Below are positions 5,281-11,049 of a stretch of DNA of 11,049 bases, one piece after another. This DNA is from CAZWAP01 sp964632005 (GTDB taxonomy: Bacteria; Planctomycetota; Phycisphaerae; Sedimentisphaerales; Anaerobacaceae). The number at the start of each line of letters is the position of its first letter. Position 1 is the stretch's first letter. Location: positions 1 to 11,049 of the forward strand of contig CAZWAP010000065.1 in assembly GCA_964632005.1 (NCBI GenBank). The letters are read 5' to 3'. The notes under the pieces are model-generated. The model was given only the letters and a program-made list of their open reading frames with translations, was not told the DNA's origin and did no database searches. The translations under genes and the position numbers were made by a program.

Positions 5281-6657
5281 ATGGACCCAGCGATTTTCAA
5301 GGCCTATGATATCAGGGGCATCTACCCCGACCAGATAGACGAAGAGGGTGCGTGGAAGATCGGCAATGCGACCGCGCAGTTCCTGCGTTCACTGCTCACG
5401 GGCTACGAGCGAGGTCAAGCCAGCGCCCAATCGATCTGCGTCGGCCGGGATATGAGAACCCACAGCCCTGCCATCGCAAAGGCCCTTATCCAGGGTATGA
5501 ACGCGACGGGAGCCAACGTGATCGATCTGGGTATGATAGACACTCCGCAGATGTATTTTGCGATCAATCATCTCGGCACCTGCGGCGGCGTCCAGGTAAC
5601 GGCTTCTCACAACCCGGCCAAGTACAACGGGTTCAAGATATCGGGCCTGCAGGCCAAGCCCGTCGGCGCAGATACCGGCCTCAAAGACATCCAGCACATC
5701 GCGATGGCCCTGCCTCACACCAAGGGCAAGGGCGCCGGCTCGGTCGAAAAACGGGACCTGATGGCCGAATACAAGAACCACGTCTTGAAGTTCCTTCAAC
5801 CCACCAGAACGAAGCTCAAGATCGCGATCGACGCATCCAACGGGATGGCCGGCAAAACGGTGCCCGCTATCTTCGGTAAGCTGCCCATCGAGATCATCCG
5901 GATCAACTTCGAACACAAGGGCACATTCAAGCACGAGCCGAACCCCCTGGTTGAAGAAAACCTGGCCGAGGTCAAACAGGCAGTGGTGGATAACGGCTGC
6001 CACTTCGGGTTCTGCTTTGACGGCGACGCCGACAGGCTGATGATGGTCGATGAGAAAGCGCAAAACGTCCCGTGCGACCTGATGACGGCCTTGATGGTGC
6101 CGTACTTTCTGGAGATGAAGCCGAACTCGGCAATCGTGTACGACCTGCGGAGCAGCCGGGTCGTCGCCGAAGAGATCATAAAGCACGGCGGGACTCCACG
6201 GCGCGAGCGAGTGGGCCACGCGTTTATGAAAAAGGCCATGCGAGACTCGCACGCGGTCTTCGGGGGTGAACTCTCAGGCCATTTCTACTACGCGGACAAC
6301 TTCTGTGCCGACTCCGGCCTGATTACCCTGGTGCACATATTGAACATCGTCAGCCGGGCCAAGAAACCCGTCAGCGAGCTGATTGCGCCGCTGCGCAGGT
6401 ACCACGCCAGCGGGGAGATCAACTTTGAGGTGGAAGATAAGCAGGCGAGGATGGAAGAGCTGGCGCGAAGGTACTCCGACGGACAAGTCGACTACCTCGA
6501 CGGTGTCACCGTCAGCTTCAAGGACTGGTGGTTCAATTGCCGGCCGAGCAATACCGAGCCCCTGCTGCGGCTGAATGTCGAAGCAAAGACCAAAGAGCTG
6601 CTCGAAGAAAAACTCGAGCAGATCAAAAGCCAGCTCGGCAAGGAGGCAAAACATTGA
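5281..6657 (+). CDS. manB: Phosphomannomutase/phosphoglucomutase
   Basis: 458 residues, full length for the alpha-D-phosphohexomutase family. It moves phosphate between C6 and C1 of mannose or glucose phosphate, feeding GDP-mannose and polysaccharide synthesis in the cytoplasm. All four active-site loops are visible. The N-terminal FKAYDIRGIYP (6-16) and the phosphoserine loop T-A-S109-H-N-P are present. So are the magnesium loop D247-G-D-A-D-R252, the sugar loop G-E-L-S-G-H (329-334) and the phosphate loop R421-PSNTEP. The start ATG has CGGAG about nine bases upstream. Substrate choice between mannose and glucose is not decided by these motifs; the AlgC/ManB-like layout suggests dual use. 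It lies after the broken ACR3 gene and 39 bases before the DUF1805-like gene, with which it is probably co-transcribed. Confidence 0.95.
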   Translation: MDPAIFKAYDIRGIYPDQIDEEGAWKIGNATAQFLRSLLTGYERGQASAQSICVGRDMRTHSPAIAKALIQGMNATGANVIDLGMIDTPQMYFAINHLGTCGGVQVTASHNPAKYNGFKISGLQAKPVGADTGLKDIQHIAMALPHTKGKGAGSVEKRDLMAEYKNHVLKFLQPTRTKLKIAIDASNGMAGKTVPAIFGKLPIEIIRINFEHKGTFKHEPNPLVEENLAEVKQAVVDNGCHFGFCFDGDADRLMMVDEKAQNVPCDLMTALMVPYFLEMKPNSAIVYDLRSSRVVAEEIIKHGGTPRRERVGHAFMKKAMRDSHAVFGGELSGHFYYADNFCADSGLITLVHILNIVSRAKKPVSELIAPLRRYHASGEINFEVEDKQARMEELARRYSDGQVDYLDGVTVSFKDWWFNCRPSNTEPLLRLNVEAKTKELLEEKLEQIKSQLGKEAKH

Positions 6658-6663
6658 CGGCCT

Positions 6664-6676
6664 GGTTGCCGCAACC
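6664..6676 (+). promoter_or_regulatory. Small hairpin between manB and the DUF1805-like gene
   Basis: GGTTG (6664-6668) pairs with CAACC (6672-6676) around a CCG loop, directly between the manB stop and the strong ribosome site AAGGAGG (6681-6687). No T run follows, so it is not a terminator. It could be an RNA stability or processing element. Confidence 0.25.
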
Positions 6677-6696
6677 ACATAAGGAGGCCCGAAATT

Positions 6697-7005
6697 ATGG
6701 ATATCTATACAAAGACCTGGCAAAGTGCAAACGGCCCCGTGGAGGGGATACAGACGAAATGGTCGGCCTTCAACATCCTGCTGGCAGCAGGAAGCAAGGG
6801 CTTTCTCGCGTGCCCGGCGATAGACGTTGAGGCGTGCCAGCGCTACGGCGCTGCAGCCGCGATAGTCGAGAGCACGCCCGATAATCCCATAGGTACCCTC
6901 GATAGATTCACAAACCGCAAGGTGATAAAAGCCAACGAAAAGGCAAAGGCCCTGGGTATAACCGAAGGTATGGACGTAAGCGAGGCGCTGGCCCTGATAG
7001 CCTGA
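6697..7005 (+). CDS. DUF1805-like small protein
   Basis: 102 residues, with AAGGAGG (6681-6687) nine bases before the ATG, one of the best ribosome sites in the window. It has no signal peptide and no membrane helix. The middle FNILLAAGSKGFLACPAIDV (26-45) and AACQRYGAAAAIVES-like segment, followed by KVIKANEKAKALGITEGMDV and SEALALI, match the layout I know from DUF1805 proteins: an LLxxxGxKGxxxCxxxDxxxxxxxGxAAAxV core, then a VxxxxxxAxxLGIxxGMxxxEAL tail. The function of that family is not established. Position after a phosphohexomutase with a short gap suggests one transcript, but no functional link is known to me. The family call is from memory of the pattern, without a search. Confidence 0.72.
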   Translation: MDIYTKTWQSANGPVEGIQTKWSAFNILLAAGSKGFLACPAIDVEACQRYGAAAAIVESTPDNPIGTLDRFTNRKVIKANEKAKALGITEGMDVSEALALIA

Positions 7006-7061
7006 GAGTTGGGGCAGACGGCAGAAAACCCCGCGGCATACCCACAGAAGAGGTGTCATCA

Positions 7062-7193
7062 ATGGGCAAGGACCATCTTTCACGACGTAAGCCGCTCAAC
7101 CGCGGCTACCGGAATCAGGATCCAGCACAGGCCGCAAACACAGGGCCGGCAAAAATGAATGCCCCAGCAAACAAAGCGATGGTTGCTACCTGA
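7062..7193 (+). CDS. Candidate small basic protein (43 residues)
   Basis: ATG at 7062 with AAGAGGTG at 7048-7055 upstream opens a 43-codon frame to TGA at 7191-7193. It begins MGKDHLSRRKPLNRGYRNQD and ends in an alanine/asparagine-rich tail (ANTGPAKMNAPANKAMVAT). There are no hydrophobic segments and no recognised motif. Its leader (7033-7055) resembles the leader of the next gene (7204-7227), which supports translation of both. It could be a real small protein or a leader peptide; conservation is unknown. Confidence 0.42.
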   Translation: MGKDHLSRRKPLNRGYRNQDPAQAANTGPAKMNAPANKAMVAT

Positions 7194-7231
7194 GATGAGT
7201 TCTGCGGCATACGCATGCAGAGAGGAGTATT

Positions 7232-8038
7232 ATGAAAACCGGGAACCGCTTTCTCTTCCAAGCCGCCATCCTCGCAATTTCGTGTGCTCCCGTCTTCGCT
7301 GATACCGGCCTGACAGACATCGGAGACTTGAGCATCCGTGTGCTGGTCCGCTCGGTGCCGGCAGACCATCACTTGGACGTCTCCAAGCTCCGAACGGCTG
7401 TTACAAGGGAGCTCAAAGAATCCGACATCAGGCTATCGCAGCAGTTTCTAAGCGAGGGCAAAGCTGAGCCTCCTTGCTTAAACATTTATGTGGATATGCT
7501 CAGGCTCGGCGATACGCAAAGGTATGCCTTCCATATCAGATCTGTCCTGACGGCCAACATCTACCTTGCACGCGGCGCCCGGATAGAGGTTCGCAAGGGC
7601 GAGCGGAACTGGACACTGACAGCGCCGACGGCAAACGTGAGCCGAATCAAAGCGGATCTCTGGAAGTCGAACGAAGACCACCAAATACAGACCGTACCCG
7701 CGAAGGATATGCCCCAAGAGGTAACCGAAGCTGTTCTGCGCCAGGTCGAAGCCTTCAGCACCGCTTACAGGTCAGCTAATCCGGCGACGGCTCAGGCAAC
7801 CCACGAAGAAAAGAGCGTTGCTGTTTTGCCCACGGCCGAGCAACAACCCCTCGGCCAGGCAACAGAACCGCAAACGCCCGTTCAGTACAAATACGTTGCA
7901 TCAAAGAACAGCAAGGTCTTTCACCGGGCGGATTGTTCGTCCGCGAAAAGGATCTCGCCTGAAAACCTTGTCGGATATAAGACCAGGGACGAAGCAATTA
8001 AGGCGGGCAAAAGGCCCTGCAAAATCTGCAAACCGTAA
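7232..8038 (+). CDS. Secreted protein with C-terminal Ada-like zinc-binding module
   Basis: 268 residues. A signal peptide occupies 1-23 (RFLFQAAILAISCAPVFA, cut likely before D24). Residues about 30-180 are a mixed alpha/beta region I do not recognise, with predicted strands such as LSIRVLVRSVPADHHLDVS and CLNIYVDMLRLG. A low-complexity Thr/Ala/Gln/Pro linker follows (about 182-216). The last 48 residues, YVASKNSKVFHRADCSSAKR to GKRPCKICKP, look like the Ada metal-binding fold found as a stand-alone module in many proteins. Candidate ligands are H231, C235, C263 and C266 (an H/C plus CxxC arrangement instead of four cysteines). GAGAGGAG (7220-7227) lies four bases before the ATG. It is probably periplasmic or extracellular, with the zinc module as a structural or binding tip. 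The substrate is unknown. Confidence 0.82.
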   Translation: MKTGNRFLFQAAILAISCAPVFADTGLTDIGDLSIRVLVRSVPADHHLDVSKLRTAVTRELKESDIRLSQQFLSEGKAEPPCLNIYVDMLRLGDTQRYAFHIRSVLTANIYLARGARIEVRKGERNWTLTAPTANVSRIKADLWKSNEDHQIQTVPAKDMPQEVTEAVLRQVEAFSTAYRSANPATAQATHEEKSVAVLPTAEQQPLGQATEPQTPVQYKYVASKNSKVFHRADCSSAKRISPENLVGYKTRDEAIKAGKRPCKICKP

Positions 8039-8085
8039 TTGGGAATCCGCCCGCCTAACACGTAATAAAAGTTGAAAGGAAAGAT

Positions 8086-9024
8086 GTGTCAGCCGGTGAA
8101 AAAATAGCCCTCTTACTCTTTGTCCTTTCCATTGCGGTGGTATATCTTTCCGAGGCCCTCGTGCTCAGCCTTTATGCTCTGGCCAAGTTAAGACACAAAG
8201 CAGGCAGGAATTTGCTGTGCAGAAAACCGGCTCTTGTCCTTCATGTCGTCGCGCTTCTGGGGCTTGTTTGCTTTATCTATGGCCGATTCATTGAGCCCTA
8301 CCGGATCGAGGTAACCGTCATCCCCATCGAAACCACCAAGCTAAAGGATGTCACGTTCCGCATTGTGCATATTTCGGATTTGCACTGCGAGGCGGAACCA
8401 CGAAACGAGCCAAAACTGGTTGAGCTTATCAATGAACTAAAACCCGATGTCATCGTCTTCACTGGTGATGCCCTTAACACCGCAGGTGCCCTGCCGGTCT
8501 TCAGAGAGACAATGAAGAAGCTGCGAGCCTCGTGTGGCAAGTTCGCAGTCCGGGGCAACTTCGAGACCGGCCCGTTGGGAAAACTCGACCTATATGCCCG
8601 GACCGGCTTCGAGCTGCTCGAGGGCAAGACCGTCGGCGTCACCAAGAACGGCGAGACGATTTACATCTCGGGCCTGAGTTGCGATAATCCCGCCGGCTTC
8701 AAACCTTTGCTCCGGGCGGTCCCCGAAGGCAGCTTCAGCGTTTTTCTGTATCACTTCTCCGACCTTGTCGAGTCAGGAGAAAATCTGAACCTCGATCTCT
8801 ACCTCTGCGGACACACCCACGGCGGGCAGGTCGCTCTTCCGTTCTACGGGGCTCTGATTACGCTCTCGAAGTTCGGCAAGAAATACGAATCCGGAATCCA
8901 CCGGGTCGGCGAAAGGATTCTCTACGTCAATCGGGGCATCGGGCTCGAGCCGCGTCCCGCCCCGCAGGTCCGATTCTGCGCCAGGCCCGAGATTGCCGTC
9001 TTCGATGTCTTGCCGAGAAAATAG
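8086..9024 (+). CDS. Membrane-anchored metallophosphoesterase (YkuE-like) with altered GNH motif
   Basis: 312 residues. Two N-terminal membrane segments (about 7-33 and 48-66) are followed by a calcineurin-type phosphoesterase domain (about 90-305). Metal-site motifs are D98-L-H100, G127-D128, N158, H223 (LYHFSD) and G-H243-T-H245-G. The usual GNH[D/E] motif reads G-N158-F159-E160, so the histidine that normally stabilises the leaving group is phenylalanine. This comes from clean sequence (GGC AAC TTC GAG), not a frameshift. The end VNRGIGLEP-RPAPQVRF-PEIAVFDV is typical of the YkuE-like branch. The start is GTG at 8086 after AAAGGA (8075-8080). An ATG at 8084 is in another frame and stops after seven codons. 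The substrate is unknown; relatives act on lipids or nucleotides. It lies 47 bases after the secreted protein gene. Confidence 0.88.
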   Translation: MSAGEKIALLLFVLSIAVVYLSEALVLSLYALAKLRHKAGRNLLCRKPALVLHVVALLGLVCFIYGRFIEPYRIEVTVIPIETTKLKDVTFRIVHISDLHCEAEPRNEPKLVELINELKPDVIVFTGDALNTAGALPVFRETMKKLRASCGKFAVRGNFETGPLGKLDLYARTGFELLEGKTVGVTKNGETIYISGLSCDNPAGFKPLLRAVPEGSFSVFLYHFSDLVESGENLNLDLYLCGHTHGGQVALPFYGALITLSKFGKKYESGIHRVGERILYVNRGIGLEPRPAPQVRFCARPEIAVFDVLPRK

Positions 9025-9092
9025 CCCTGCAGGCAGCTCCCCCTGACACCTGCCAGCCGGGTAGCGAGTGTTGTTTTTGTTTCGGTAGCCGT

Positions 9093-9650
9093 ATGGCTGG
9101 ACTCATAACAATCCCGGTCATAGCCGTGGCCCTGGCGATGGATGCGCTGGCCGTCTCTATTGTCAGCGGCTCGACCTGCAGGCAGCTACGTACAGGGCAC
9201 GCGTTGCGAATGGCCCTGTTCTTCGGCGGCTTCCAGGCCCTGATGCCCCTGGTAGGCTCACTGGCCGGCCTGACCGTCAAAGAATACACCGCCCGATACG
9301 CCCACTGGATTGCCTTTGCGCTGTTAACCGGCGTGGGGGCCAAGATGATATACGAATCCTTTAAGTTCGAGCAGGCCCGGCGGAGGGAACCTGCCAGCAT
9401 CCTCGTCCTGCTGGTCCTCTCCGTCGCCACGAGCATCGACGCCCTGGCGGTCGGCGTAACCCTCTCACTGATCACAAGCTCGATCATCACGGCGGTTACC
9501 ATCATCGGCGCTGTTACGTTTGCCCTTTCGTATATCGGCGTTTACATCGGCAGGAGGTTCGGGCACTTCTTTGAGATCAAGATCGAGGCCCTGGGCGGAA
9601 TCGTTCTTATCGGTATCGCCCTGAAGATTCTCCTTCAACACTACCTTTGA
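9093..9650 (+). CDS. mntP: Manganese efflux pump, MntP family
   Basis: 185 residues with about six membrane helices, the standard size of MntP (formerly YebN). The two internal repeats each carry the signature motif: ALAMDALAVSI with D17 in helix 1, and SVATSIDALAVGVTL with D116 in helix 4. These aspartates correspond to the essential metal-path residues of the E. coli protein. Glycine-rich FFGGFQALMPLVGS (helix 2) and GGIVLIGIALKILL (last helix) are also typical. The role is export of Mn2+ across the inner membrane. The ribosome site is weak: only GGTAG lies upstream of the ATG. The upstream gap (9025-9092) is too short for a yybP-ykoY manganese riboswitch and shows none of its conserved core, so control by manganese, if any, must be by another route. 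Confidence 0.92.
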   Translation: MAGLITIPVIAVALAMDALAVSIVSGSTCRQLRTGHALRMALFFGGFQALMPLVGSLAGLTVKEYTARYAHWIAFALLTGVGAKMIYESFKFEQARRREPASILVLLVLSVATSIDALAVGVTLSLITSSIITAVTIIGAVTFALSYIGVYIGRRFGHFFEIKIEALGGIVLIGIALKILLQHYL

Positions 9651-9833
9651 GACCGGGATTCTCTGGGCCCCATCTTTCGAGGCCGGCCCGGCCAAACAAC
9701 CGCCACGCACGGGCTTTATCAGCTTCCATTGATCGCTGGCAGATCGCCTTTGAGGAGGATATAATCTATCCCCCGAAAGACAGAGCAGAGTCAAGAACGA
9801 CCAGATGAATGTAATTACACCCGGAAATCCTTT
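9651..9833 (+). promoter_or_regulatory. Intergenic region with a perfect -10 box
   Basis: A perfect TATAAT is at 9760-9765, 68 bases before the DUF362 gene. No good -35 box exists at 16-18 bases; the nearest TTGATC (9729-9734) is 25 bases away. A GGCCGG/CCGGCC palindrome (9681-9693) follows mntP but has no T run, so it is not a convincing intrinsic terminator. This region suggests a separate transcription start for the downstream gene. Confidence 0.35.
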
Positions 9834-10910
9834 ATGAGTGCGAAGGTCTACATTATCAAGGCATCTGTGGACGACGGCGAAAAGGTCATCAGCGAAAAGG
9901 CTCGCAAGCTCTTCAAGGCGGGCAATTTTGCGCGGTGCTTCGCCGAGAACGATTTTACCGCGGTGAAGGTCCACGTCGGCGAAGGCGGGAACACGACCTA
10001 CGCTAAGGCCCCCTACATCAAGGGCTTGATCAAGGAGCTCCAGGCCCTGAAGACCAGGCCGTTCATTACGGACACGAGCACATTGTACAGCGGCCGAAGA
10101 CGCAACGCCGTCGACCACGTTGTTGTGGCCGCCGAGCACGGCTTCTCGCTTGAGGCTCTCGGTATCCCTTTTATCGTGGCCGACGGCCTCTTCGGGACCG
10201 CCGAGGCCACGGTGCAAATCGACGGCGAAATCAACAGGGAAGTTTACATCGCTTATGACATCACAAGATGCCAGGCTATCCTCTCAATCGCACACTTCAC
10301 CGGCCACCCGGCTGCCTGTGCCGGGGCCACCATCAAGACCCTGGGGATGGGCTGTGCAACGAAAAAGGGCAAGATCAAGCAGCACGCAGCACTGAAGCTA
10401 TCGATCAATGACAACTGCACCCTCTGTCGACAATGCTATGAGCACTGCCCCGCCCAGGCAATTACGCTCGGCGAAAAAAAGGCAGAGATCGACCAGGACA
10501 GGTGCATCAGTTGCGCCGAATGCCTGGCCGTCTGCAGGTTCTCCGCGGTCAAATGCAACTGGGGTCCCGAAACCGAGATACTCCAGAAAAGCACGGCCGA
10601 GTATGCCCTCGGCGCGCTCAAGGGCAAGCGTGATAAAGCGGTATTTTTCAACTTCCTGATGTCTATAACCAAGGACTGCGACTGTTTTGACGAGCCGGAT
10701 ATGCCGAGCATCGTCGGCGACATCGGCATCCTTGCCTCGACCGACCCGGTCGCCCTGGACAAGGCCTCTGTGGATCTGGTCGAACGTACCGCCGCAAAAA
10801 AGCTCGGTGAGTTGATCGGCAACGACCAGCTCGACGCGCGCCACCAGATCGAGCACGGCCAGAAGATCGGCCTCGGCTCGGCTCGCTACGAGCTTATCGA
10901 GGTCTCGTAG
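9834..10910 (+). CDS. DUF362 domain protein with two 4Fe-4S ferredoxin clusters
   Basis: 358 residues, full length. The N-terminal part (1-190) is DUF362: VKVHVGEGGNTTYAKAPYIK, then ITDTSTLYSGRRRNAVDHVV, FIVADGLFG and AHFTGHPAACAGATIKTLGM. A classic double ferredoxin insert follows, with C195-x2-C198-x2-C201-x3-C205-P and C224-x2-C227-x2-C230-x3-C234. The DUF362 fold then returns (CDCFDEPDMPSIVGDIGI, TDPVALDKASVDLV). DUF362 iron-sulfur proteins are common in anaerobes and are presumed electron carriers or metal-cofactor proteins; no exact role is established. No signal peptide is visible, so it should be cytoplasmic. The ribosome site is weak (CCGGAA ten bases upstream), while a perfect -10 box lies further upstream. 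It is not closely tied to mntP. Confidence 0.92.
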   Translation: MSAKVYIIKASVDDGEKVISEKARKLFKAGNFARCFAENDFTAVKVHVGEGGNTTYAKAPYIKGLIKELQALKTRPFITDTSTLYSGRRRNAVDHVVVAAEHGFSLEALGIPFIVADGLFGTAEATVQIDGEINREVYIAYDITRCQAILSIAHFTGHPAACAGATIKTLGMGCATKKGKIKQHAALKLSINDNCTLCRQCYEHCPAQAITLGEKKAEIDQDRCISCAECLAVCRFSAVKCNWGPETEILQKSTAEYALGALKGKRDKAVFFNFLMSITKDCDCFDEPDMPSIVGDIGILASTDPVALDKASVDLVERTAAKKLGELIGNDQLDARHQIEHGQKIGLGSARYELIEVS

Positions 10911-10962
10911 CAGGCATTAGGGTTGTCGCGGCTGAGGACTCGATAGCCAGAGGAGAGGCGAG

Positions 10963-11049
10963 ATGCAGCGGTCTAAGTCCTCCCCGGCTTTGTACTTCAA
11001 GGGGATTTTTCGGCCCGGAAGAACCGGTCAACTTCCTGGAGATAATTGC
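10963..11049 (+). CDS. Possible gene start running off the right edge
   Basis: ATG at 10963 follows AGAGGAGAGG (10950-10959) and opens 29 codons to the window edge (MQRSKSSPALYFKGIFRPGR and on). The ribosome site is good, but the peptide is too short to recognise and has no signal peptide. The 52 bases before it (10911-10962) show no terminator. Confidence 0.3.
   Translation, partial: MQRSKSSPALYFKGIFRPGRTGQLPGDNC

Noticed and set aside
5389..6252. Minus-strand open frame of 287 codons
   Set aside because: Exact complement of the phosphomannomutase gene, whose four active-site loops are all intact on the plus strand.
6274..7083. Minus-strand open frame of 269 codons
   Set aside because: Antisense to the end of manB and the DUF1805-like gene; no motif or start signal.
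9025..9092. Manganese (yybP-ykoY) riboswitch before mntP
   Set aside because: Only 68 bases are available and the conserved core is not visible.
9681..9693. GGCCGG/CCGGCC palindrome as an mntP terminator
   Set aside because: One-base centre and no T run on either strand.

Overview
The window looks like a G+C-rich bacterial chromosome fragment, probably from a metagenome-assembled genome of the Planctomycetota (Phycisphaerae-like). The reasons are a Tat-exported Gfo/Idh/MocA oxidoreductase with the C-terminal pattern common in that phylum, a ThuA-domain remnant next to it, and an ECF sigma factor paired with a very large anti-sigma fusion. The ferredoxin-type DUF362 protein fits an anaerobe or facultative anaerobe. 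The taxonomy is inference. A run of exactly 100 N (3021-3120) marks a scaffold join of unknown true length.

Left part, minus strand (1-2497). Three genes are stacked with 4-base ATGA stop/start overlaps: an ECF sigma factor (1904-2497), a 599-residue membrane anti-sigma protein whose outer part is a DUF4139-like domain (108-1907), and the start of a second, secreted DUF4139-like paralogue (1-111) that leaves the window. This reads as one signalling unit: a sigma factor held at the membrane by a sensor, plus a soluble relative of that sensor's outer domain.

Gap region (2498-3836). A 388-base non-coding stretch holds hairpins and a REP-like palindrome. Next come the two ends of a Gfo/Idh/MocA gene interrupted by the N gap, and then only the C-terminal third of a ThuA-domain gene. 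Two copies of an 18-base repeat lie just after the stops of these two minus-strand genes.

Arsenic cluster, plus strand (3837-about 5120). It contains arsR, a thioredoxin-type arsC that probably starts at TTG inside arsR, and an ACR3 arsenite-efflux gene. The ACR3 gene has lost two large internal blocks, each with a frame change, so only its N-terminus, one middle helix region and its C-terminus remain, in three frames. Unless this is an assembly error, the locus can sense arsenic and reduce arsenate but cannot export arsenite.

Right part, plus strand (5281-11049). A phosphomannomutase/phosphoglucomutase is followed by a DUF1805-like small protein, a candidate 43-residue ORF, a secreted protein with a C-terminal Ada-like zinc-binding module, a membrane-anchored metallophosphoesterase with an altered catalytic motif (GNF for GNH), an MntP-type manganese exporter, and a DUF362/two-cluster ferredoxin protein. 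A possible gene start runs off the right edge. No rRNA, tRNA, CRISPR array, intact transposase or replication origin was seen.
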